Source: Paraburkholderia aromaticivorans | GTDB taxonomy: Bacteria; Pseudomonadota; Gammaproteobacteria; Burkholderiales; Burkholderiaceae | Direction: 5' to 3' | DNA: 64,000 nucleotides | Assembly: GCF_002278075.1 (NCBI RefSeq) | Contig: NZ_CP022989.1 | Coordinates: forward strand, 1,550,001-1,614,000 | Shown: one piece after another, positions 58,037 to 64,000 of the stretch | Layout of the letters: each line of letters begins with the position of its first letter | How positions within the stretch are numbered: the first letter of the stretch is position 1 | The notes under the pieces: model-generated | What the model was told of the DNA's origin: nothing | Databases searched by the model: none | What the model saw: only the letters and a program-made list of their open reading frames with translations | Program-made: the position numbers and the translations under genes

Positions 58037-59704
58037 TTATCGCGCGATCGGCTTGTAACGCAGACGTTTCGGGCGTGCACCTTCTTCACCCAGACGCGCG
58101 CGCTTGTCCGCTTCGTATTCCTGGTAATTGCCGTCGAAGAACGTGACTTGCGAATCGCCTTCGAACGCGAGGATGTGCGTGGCGATCCGGTCGAGGAACC
58201 AGCGATCGTGCGAGATCACCAGCACCGAGCCGGCGAATTCGAGCAAGGCGTCTTCGAGCGCGCGCAGCGTTTCGACGTCGAGGTCGTTCGACGGTTCGTC
58301 CAGCAGCAGCACGTTGCCGCCCGCGATCAGCGTTTTGGCCAGATGCAGCCGGCCGCGCTCGCCGCCCGACAGGTTGCCGACGATCTTCTGCTGGTCGCCG
58401 CCCTTGAAGTTGAAGCGGCCGATATATGCGCGCGACGGCGTTTCGTACTTGCCGACCGTCAGCACGTCCGCACCGCCGGAGATTTCCTCGAACACGGTCT
58501 TCGAGCCGTCCAGCGCGTCGCGGCTTTGATCCACGTACGCGAGCTTGACGGTCGGGCCTTGCACGATCTCGCCCGAATCCGGCTGTTCGCGGCCGGTGAG
58601 CATGCGGAACAGCGTCGACTTACCCGCGCCGTTCGGCCCGATGATGCCGACGATGGCGCCCGCCGGGATCTTGAAGCTGACGTTGTCGAGCAGCAGACGG
58701 TCGCCATACGACTTGCTGACGTTCTTGAACTCGATCACTTCATTGCCGAGGCGGTCGCCGACCGGAATGAAGATTTCCTGGGTTTCGTTGCGCTTCTGGT
58801 AGTCCTGGCTGTTCAGTTCCTCGAAGCGGGCGATGCGCGCCTTCGACTTCGCCTGACGGCCCTTCGGGTTCTGGCGCACCCACTCCAGTTCCTTCTTGAT
58901 GGCTTTCTGACGCGCCGATTCCGACGATTCTTCCTGCTTCAGCCGCTCTTCCTTCTGGTCGAGCCAGCTGCTGTAGTTGCCCTTCCACGGAATGCCGTGG
59001 CCGCGGTCGAGTTCGAGAATCCACTCGGCGGCGTTGTCGAGGAAGTAGCGATCGTGGGTCACCGCGACCACGGTGCCGGGGAAGCGCGTCAGGAACTGCT
59101 CCAGCCAGTCCACCGATTCCGCGTCCAGGTGGTTGGTCGGCTCGTCCAGCAGCAGCATGTCCGGCTTTTCGAGCAGGAGCTTGCACAGCGCGACGCGGCG
59201 CTTTTCGCCGCCCGACAGATGTTCGATCTTCGCGTCCCAGGCCGGCAGGCGCAGCGCGTCGGCGGCGATTTCGATCTGCTGCTCGGCGTTGCCGCCATCT
59301 GACGTGGCGAGGATCGCTTCGTACTTGGCCTGTTCGGCGGCGAGCGCGTCGAAGTCGGCGTCCGGTTCGGCATAGGCCGCGTAGATTTCGTCGAGCTTCT
59401 TCTGCGCGTTGAACACGTCGCCGAGACCTTCCTCGACCGCTTCACGCACCGTCTTGTTCGGATCGAGCTGCGGTTCCTGCGGCAGATAGCCGATGTTCAG
59501 GTTCGGCATGGGCGTGGCTTCGCCTTCGATATCCTTGTCCACACCGGCCATGATGCGGATCAGCGTCGACTTGCCGGAGCCGTTCAGGCCGAGCAGGCCG
59601 ATCTTCGCGCCGGGGAAAAACGACAGCGAGATGTCTTTCAGGATTTGACGCTTGGGCGGCACGATCTTGCCGACCCGGTTCATGGTGAAAACGTATTGGG
59701 CCAT
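58037..59704 (-). CDS. ettA: energy-dependent translational throttle protein EttA
   Basis: ABC-F translation factor of 555 aa that gates the first peptide-bond step according to ATP/ADP. It has two ATPase domains, with Walker A GLNGSGKST and GPNGAGKST, and signatures LSGGEKRRVALCKLLL and LSGGERGRLHLAKTL. The Walker B motifs are LLLDEPTNHLD and LLLDEPSNDLD. The arm and linker region (WLDQKEERLKQEESSESARQKAIKKELEWVR) and the EttA hallmark VRQNPKGRQAKSKARIARFEEL are present. No membrane domain. Confidence 0.95.
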   Translation of the reverse strand: MAQYVFTMNRVGKIVPPKRQILKDISLSFFPGAKIGLLGLNGSGKSTLIRIMAGVDKDIEGEATPMPNLNIGYLPQEPQLDPNKTVREAVEEGLGDVFNAQKKLDEIYAAYAEPDADFDALAAEQAKYEAILATSDGGNAEQQIEIAADALRLPAWDAKIEHLSGGEKRRVALCKLLLEKPDMLLLDEPTNHLDAESVDWLEQFLTRFPGTVVAVTHDRYFLDNAAEWILELDRGHGIPWKGNYSSWLDQKEERLKQEESSESARQKAIKKELEWVRQNPKGRQAKSKARIARFEELNSQDYQKRNETQEIFIPVGDRLGNEVIEFKNVSKSYGDRLLLDNVSFKIPAGAIVGIIGPNGAGKSTLFRMLTGREQPDSGEIVQGPTVKLAYVDQSRDALDGSKTVFEEISGGADVLTVGKYETPSRAYIGRFNFKGGDQQKIVGNLSGGERGRLHLAKTLIAGGNVLLLDEPSNDLDVETLRALEDALLEFAGSVLVISHDRWFLDRIATHILAFEGDSQVTFFDGNYQEYEADKRARLGEEGARPKRLRYKPIAR

Positions 59705-59937
59705 TTGCTTGCAATAGACGTTGACGACGCCGGCCGCGAGGGGGCGGGCGATCGTGGGTGGATGGGTAATCGGTGTTATGGCCGGGCGGAGCGCCCGGCG
59801 CCGGCCGGCGCGGCGTAGAGCGTGGCGTCAAACTTCGCGGCGCCCCGCGCGCGGGCGGGTTCTTCAGATGGCATTGTACTTCGGCAGCGGCGGGCGACGG
59901 CAGTGGGTGTCCGTTCGGCGGGAGGCGGTTCGGATGC

Positions 59938-60237
59938 TCAGAGCCAATCCGCCACGCCGCCGTGCCGCGAGCACGTGCCGCTGCGGTGCCGGCTGAAGCT
60001 GTAGGTGCCGTCGCGGCAGCGCGCCGTGGCGCCTTCCGGCGCCTTGCCCGAAAGGGAGCGGGCCGGCGCGTGCACGGTGTTGCCGTCGCGATTGGTATAG
60101 GTGTTGTGATTGCTGAGGTTCGCTTCGTCGGACGTCGTGCCCGGCGCAACGTACGCGAACGCCGCCGACACGTTGAACAGCAGTGCCGCGGCAACCGCGG
60201 CGCAGGACCGCAGGTTTTTGCCCGTGAAGCGCATCAT
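59938..60237 (-). CDS. secreted DUF3761-family protein
   Basis: A 99-aa protein with a signal peptide (RSCAAVAAALLFNVSAAFA, cleavage near AFA-YV) and the DUF3761 C-terminus ATARCRDGTYSFSRHRSGTCSRHGGVADWL with two conserved Cys. The function of this family is unknown. Its DGTYS...HRSGTCSRHGG pattern recurs in many exported bacterial proteins. The double ATG at 60232-60237 is preferred over the frame opening at 60294. Confidence 0.8.
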   Translation of the reverse strand: MMRFTGKNLRSCAAVAAALLFNVSAAFAYVAPGTTSDEANLSNHNTYTNRDGNTVHAPARSLSGKAPEGATARCRDGTYSFSRHRSGTCSRHGGVADWL

Positions 60238-60290
60238 GGTCTTTCGAGTGCTTGTTATTCTGACTGCTTGCTTGTGCGGTCTATCAGGTA

Positions 60291-61379
60291 TCAATTCGCG
60301 CGTCTTCCGCTCGCCGGGTCGAAGAAATGCAGGTGCTGCGCGGGCAGCGCCACTTGCAGCGCTTCGCCCGCTGCGGGCCGATGCGCGTGTGGCAGGCGCA
60401 CCGTCACGTCATGGCTGCCCCAGCGCCCGTGCGCGAGATTGTCCGCGCCGAGCAGTTCGCAGGAATCGACAGTGAGCGTTGCATAAGCCGTATCCGGCTG
60501 GCCGGGGCTCATGTGTTCCGGACGAATGCCGAGCGTCCACTCGCGTCCTTTGGCGACTTCATGGCCGATCGACGCCGCGCCTTTCAAAGGCAGCGCCGGA
60601 CCGTTGCCGGCCACCTGGAAGACAGCGCCGTCGTCCGACACGCGGCCTTCCAGCAGATTCATCCCCGGCGAGCCGATGAAGCTCGCGACGAACACCGTGG
60701 CGGGCCGCTCATAGACCTCGGTCGGCGCGCCGATCTGCTCGGCGTGGCCCTTGTTCATCACGATCACGCGCTGGGCCAAGGTCATCGCTTCGATCTGATC
60801 GTGCGTCACGTACAGACTCGTGGTGGCAAGCCGCGCATGCAGGCGCTGGATTTCGAGGCGCATCTGCACGCGCAGGCGGGCGTCGAGATTCGACAGCGGT
60901 TCGTCGAACAGAAACACGGCCGGCTCGCGCACGATCGCGCGGCCCATCGCGACACGTTGCCGTTGGCCGCCGGACAGATCGCGCGGTTTGCGTTGCAACA
61001 GCGCTTCCAGTTCGAGAATCTGCGCGGCGGCGTCCACGCGCTTGCGGATCTGCGCGCGGTCCACGCCCGCGATCTTCAGCGCGTAACCCATGTTCTCGGC
61101 CACGCTCATGTGCGGATACAACGCGTAGTTCTGGAACACCATCGCGATGTTGCGATCCTTCGGCTCGAGTTGGTTGACCACTTTGCCGGCGATCGAAATG
61201 CTGCCGTCGGAGATGCGTTCGAGTCCCGCCACCATTCGCAGCAGGGTCGATTTGCCGCAACCGGACGGACCGACCATCACGACGAACTCGCCGTCGGCGA
61301 CGTTCACGTCGATGCCGTGCAACACGAACTGTTTGCCGTCGTAAGTTTTTTTAACGCCTTGCAGAGTCAGTGCAGCCAT
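60291..61379 (-). CDS. ugpC: sn-glycerol-3-phosphate ABC transporter ATPase UgpC
   Basis: Importer ATPase of the MalK/UgpC group (362 aa). The Walker A is GPSGCGKST (residues 37-45), the signature LSGGQRQRVAMGRAIVREP and the Walker B VFLFDEPLSNLD. MVFQNYALYPHMSV is the Q-loop, and a C-terminal TOBE-type regulatory domain follows (LGIRPEHMS). It is the last gene of ugpBAEC. The start at 61379 follows the usual MAxLTLxGVKKTYDG form. Confidence 0.93.
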   Translation of the reverse strand: MAALTLQGVKKTYDGKQFVLHGIDVNVADGEFVVMVGPSGCGKSTLLRMVAGLERISDGSISIAGKVVNQLEPKDRNIAMVFQNYALYPHMSVAENMGYALKIAGVDRAQIRKRVDAAAQILELEALLQRKPRDLSGGQRQRVAMGRAIVREPAVFLFDEPLSNLDARLRVQMRLEIQRLHARLATTSLYVTHDQIEAMTLAQRVIVMNKGHAEQIGAPTEVYERPATVFVASFIGSPGMNLLEGRVSDDGAVFQVAGNGPALPLKGAASIGHEVAKGREWTLGIRPEHMSPGQPDTAYATLTVDSCELLGADNLAHGRWGSHDVTVRLPHAHRPAAGEALQVALPAQHLHFFDPASGRRAN

Positions 61380-61476
61380 GCCGTTTTTTGCCTTTCGTTG
61401 CTTGCCGCGGGTCGCGCGGTATTGATTCGGTGTTGTCCGTTCCGATGCCGGAAGAAGCTCGCTCAAGCAACGCCGC

Positions 61477-62322
61477 TCACTTCTCCGCGTCCACGAGTCC
61501 GCGCACGAACCAGCGCTGCATGGTCAGCACGACGGCGAGCGGCGGCAGCATCGCGAGCAGCGTCGCGGTCATCACGAGATGCCATTCGGTGGCGGTGTCG
61601 CCGGAGGCGATCATGCTTTTGATGCCGACCACGGCCGTGGTCAGCGATTGCTGGCTCGTGATCAGAATCGGCCACAGGTACTGATTCCAGCCGTAAATGA
61701 ACGTGATGACGAAGAGGGCCGCCATATTCGTCTTCGAGAGCGGCAGGACCACGTCCCAGAAAAAACGCATGGCGCCTGCGCCGTCGATCCGCGCGGCTTC
61801 CATCAGTTCGTCCGGCAGCGTCATGAAGAACTGGCGGAACAGGAACGTCGCGGTGGCCGAAGCGATCAGCGGCAAGGTCAAACCGCTGTACGTATTGCTC
61901 AGATGCATGGACGACACGACCTGCACGGTCGGAAAGATCCGCACTTCGACCGGCAGCATCAGCGTGATGAAGATCAGCCAGAACGCGAGGTTGCGAAACG
62001 GGAAACGGAAGAACACGATCGCGTACGCGGAGATCATCGAGACCGCGATCTTGCCGATCGAAATCACCAGCGCCATCACGAGGCTGTTGAACAGCATGCG
62101 GCCGAATGGCGCCGCCGCGTTGCCGCTGCCTTGAGACCAGACGGTCGCGACGTTCTCGAACAGGTGCGTGCTCGGCAGCAGCGAAAGCGGCACGCTGAAC
62201 ACTTCGTGCTCGCTCATGGTCGCCGCGCAGAACGCGACGTACACCGGAAACACCACCAGCACGGCGCCCAGAATCAGCACCGCGTGGCAGAAGAGGTCGA
62301 AACCGCGGCGGTTCTCGATCAT
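61477..62322 (-). CDS. ugpE: sn-glycerol-3-phosphate ABC permease UgpE
   Basis: Inner-membrane permease (281 aa, MalG-like). Six helices, with the conserved EAA loop [28 protein letters not shown] that docks on UgpC. It opens with [29 protein letters not shown] and ends [13 protein letters not shown]. It overlaps ugpA by 4 bases (ATGA on the minus strand). Confidence 0.93.
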   Translation of the reverse strand: MIENRRGFDLFCHAVLILGAVLVVFPVYVAFCAATMSEHEVFSVPLSLLPSTHLFENVATVWSQGSGNAAAPFGRMLFNSLVMALVISIGKIAVSMISAYAIVFFRFPFRNLAFWLIFITLMLPVEVRIFPTVQVVSSMHLSNTYSGLTLPLIASATATFLFRQFFMTLPDELMEAARIDGAGAMRFFWDVVLPLSKTNMAALFVITFIYGWNQYLWPILITSQQSLTTAVVGIKSMIASGDTATEWHLVMTATLLAMLPPLAVVLTMQRWFVRGLVDAEK

Positions 62323-63203
62323 GAGTATTGAACCCTGCGTTCGATGAAGCGGAATTGCACGACCGTCAATGCGACGACGATCACCATCAGGATCACCGAC
62401 TGCGCGCCGGAGCTGCCGATGTCGAGCCCTTGAAAACCTTCGGCGAAGATCTTGTAGATCAGCGTGCGGGTTGATTGCGCGGGACCGCCGCCGGTGGCGG
62501 CGTCGATCACAGGGAAGGTGTCGAAGAATGCGTAGGTGATGTTGATCACCAGCAGGAAGAAACTGGTCGGCGACAGGAGCGGCAGTGCGATGCCGAAAAA
62601 GCGCCGCACCGGACCGGCGCCGTCGATCGCCGCCGCTTCGATGAGCGAGCGCGGAATCGCCTGCAAGCCGGCGTAGAAGAACAGAAAGTTATAGCTGACC
62701 TGTTTCCAGACGGACGCGAGCACCACCAGAAACATGGCCTGGCCCGCGTTCAGCGCGTGATTCCAGACGATGCCGTACTTGGCGAGCGCGTAGGTGACGA
62801 GACCGATGCTCGGGTTGAACAGGAACGACCACAGCACGGCGGCGATCGCGGGCGCAACCGCGTACGGCCAGATCAGGAGCGTCTGATACGTCCTCGCGCC
62901 ACGTATCACGCGATCGGCGCAGACTGCGAGCAGCAACGAGATCACGAGTCCCGACACCGTGACGAGCGCGCAGAAGATCAGCGTCGTATAGAACGACGAC
63001 AGGTAGAGCGGATCGCCGAACAGTTGTTTGAAGTTGGCGAGTCCGACGAACTCGCTCGAGGTGCCGAACGCGTCCTGGCTTTGCGTGGATTGCCACAGCG
63101 CCTCGCCGGCCGGCCACAGAAAGAACAGCAGCGTGATCGCGAGTTGCGGCGCGACGAGCAGGTAGGGCAGCAGGCTGGTGCCGAAGCTGGAGCGCTTTTC
63201 CAT
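62319..63203 (-). CDS. ugpA: sn-glycerol-3-phosphate ABC permease UgpA
   Basis: Partner permease (294 aa, MalF-like). The helix-rich sequence starts [29 protein letters not shown], and the EAA loop is [30 protein letters not shown]. The family segment [25 protein letters not shown] is present. The ATG at 63203 gives the normal length. The ugpB stop lies 71 bases upstream. Confidence 0.93.
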   Translation of the reverse strand: MEKRSSFGTSLLPYLLVAPQLAITLLFFLWPAGEALWQSTQSQDAFGTSSEFVGLANFKQLFGDPLYLSSFYTTLIFCALVTVSGLVISLLLAVCADRVIRGARTYQTLLIWPYAVAPAIAAVLWSFLFNPSIGLVTYALAKYGIVWNHALNAGQAMFLVVLASVWKQVSYNFLFFYAGLQAIPRSLIEAAAIDGAGPVRRFFGIALPLLSPTSFFLLVINITYAFFDTFPVIDAATGGGPAQSTRTLIYKIFAEGFQGLDIGSSGAQSVILMVIVVALTVVQFRFIERRVQYS

Positions 63204-63274
63204 CGATGATTCCCAAGGTTCTGCGGCAACCACGGGTTCCGCTGCGAGCGCACCGGAACCCCGCCGGCGAATGC

Positions 63275-64000
63275 CTAGTTGCCGGCTTTTTCGAAGCGGC
63301 GCAGCAGTTCGTCGCCGCGCGAGACCGACGCGTCGAGCGCCTGCTGCGGCGTCTTCTTCTGTGCCCAGACCTGTTCGAGCTCTTCGTCGATGATCGTGCG
63401 GATCTGCGGCATGTTGCCCAGACGCAAGCCCTTCGTGTACGGCAGCGGCGGCTTGTTGAGCATCTGCTTGATGGCGGTGTCGCTGCCCGGATTCTTCTCG
63501 TAGAAGCCCTGCTGCTGCGTCAACTGGTAGGCGGCGGTGGTGACCGGCAGATAGCCGGTGTCCTGATGCCACTTGGCCGCAACCGGCGCCGACGACAGAT
63601 ACGAAAGGAATTTCGCCACGCCCTTGTAGACCGCCGGATCTTTACCCGACAGCACCCACAGGCTTGCCCCGCCGATGATCGCGTTCTGCGGCGCGCCCTT
63701 CACGCTGGCGTCGTAGGGCATCATGCCGGTGCCGAAGTTGAACTTCGCGTACTTCTTGATCGTGGCGAGCGAACCCGACGAGTTGGTGATGATCCCGCAG
63801 TCGCCGCTATAGAACTTCGACACCGGTTCGTCCTTGCGGCCGACATAGGTGAAGGTGCCGTCCTTCTGCATGTTTTGCAGGAACTGGATATGCGCGACCT
63901 GCAGCGGCTTGTTGAATTCCAGTTGCGCGTCCGGGCCGTCGAAGCCGTTGTTCTTCGACGCGAACGGCGCGCCGTGCCAGGCGCTGTAGTTCTCGAGCTG
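63275..64000 (-). CDS. ugpB: sn-glycerol-3-phosphate binding protein UgpB, C-terminal part
   Basis: Periplasmic substrate-binding protein of the ugp importer, cut by the window end; about 241 C-terminal codons are present. Typical segments are [67 protein letters not shown] and [26 protein letters not shown]. The frame stays open to base 64000. It is the first gene of ugpBAEC within the window. Confidence 0.92.
   Translation of the reverse strand, partial: QLENYSAWHGAPFASKNNGFDGPDAQLEFNKPLQVAHIQFLQNMQKDGTFTYVGRKDEPVSKFYSGDCGIITNSSGSLATIKKYAKFNFGTGMMPYDASVKGAPQNAIIGGASLWVLSGKDPAVYKGVAKFLSYLSSAPVAAKWHQDTGYLPVTTAAYQLTQQQGFYEKNPGSDTAIKQMLNKPPLPYTKGLRLGNMPQIRTIIDEELEQVWAQKKTPQQALDASVSRGDELLRRFEKAGN

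Overview
The window is a GC-rich (about 63%) bacterial chromosome segment with the gene content and order of a Burkholderia/Paraburkholderia (Betaproteobacteria) main chromosome. The evidence is a thiOSGE cluster under a TPP riboswitch, mlaFEDACB followed by an ABC exporter, ibaG and murA, a compact his operon with marC inside it, tatABC, petABC-sspAB, hemA-prfA-prmC-grxD-ubiX and a ugp glycerol-3-phosphate importer. Almost everything is core metabolism, envelope maintenance and translation. The species cannot be fixed from the sequence alone.

Layout. 1-103 is the 5' end of a minus-strand ABC transporter. 484-4172 is the thiamine (thiazole branch) operon with its riboswitch and an overlapping 34-codon leader ORF. 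4268-8576 is the Mla phospholipid-trafficking operon including the outer-membrane lipoprotein MlaA. 8748-10432 is a two-gene ABC exporter. 10448-20166 runs ibaG, murA, hisG, hisD, hisC, hisB, marC, hisH, hisA, hisF, hisI, hisE, with several start/stop overlaps. 20275-22974 holds a small membrane protein, a HIT protein and tatABC, closed by a clear terminator. 23190-23968 is an AT-richer two-gene cassette (STM2901-like plus DUF1493). 23993-28991 holds a DegS-like protease, a Nif3 homologue and the cytochrome bc1 operon, whose Rieske protein is itself a likely Tat substrate. 29087-30373 is sspA-sspB and tRNA-Thr(UGU). 30421-36378 is a mixed stretch of methyltransferases, a flavoprotein and small conserved hypotheticals.

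36482-41121 was a divergent tetR-MFS pair that is now split by an intact 2.5-kb IS21-family element. The insertion has a 7-bp target duplication and lies just downstream of a TetR-type operator/promoter. 41310-48180 contains a nitroreductase, a sugar-type MFS carrier, a stand-alone Hsp70-like protein, a cold-shock protein with a recognisable promoter, an amino-acid permease and a DODA-type dioxygenase. 48335-52770 (minus) is hemA-prfA-prmC-grxD-ubiX, joining tetrapyrrole synthesis to translation termination. 52834-60237 contains an orphan response regulator whose phospho-acceptor Asp is replaced by Glu, an M24 aminopeptidase, a HAD hydrolase, a DUF748/AsmA-like protein, EttA and a DUF3761 protein. 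60291-64000 (minus) is ugpBAEC, with ugpB cut by the window end.

No prophage, CRISPR array, rRNA or obviously novel multigene defence system is visible. The best candidates for under-described biology are the STM2901/DUF1493 cassette, the Glu-receiver response regulator, the IS21 insertion that rewires a TetR promoter, a 25-nt near-repeat that would make one 5' leader antisense to a neighbouring mRNA, the leader ORF overlapping thiO, and the roughly 165-residue extension on ThiE.
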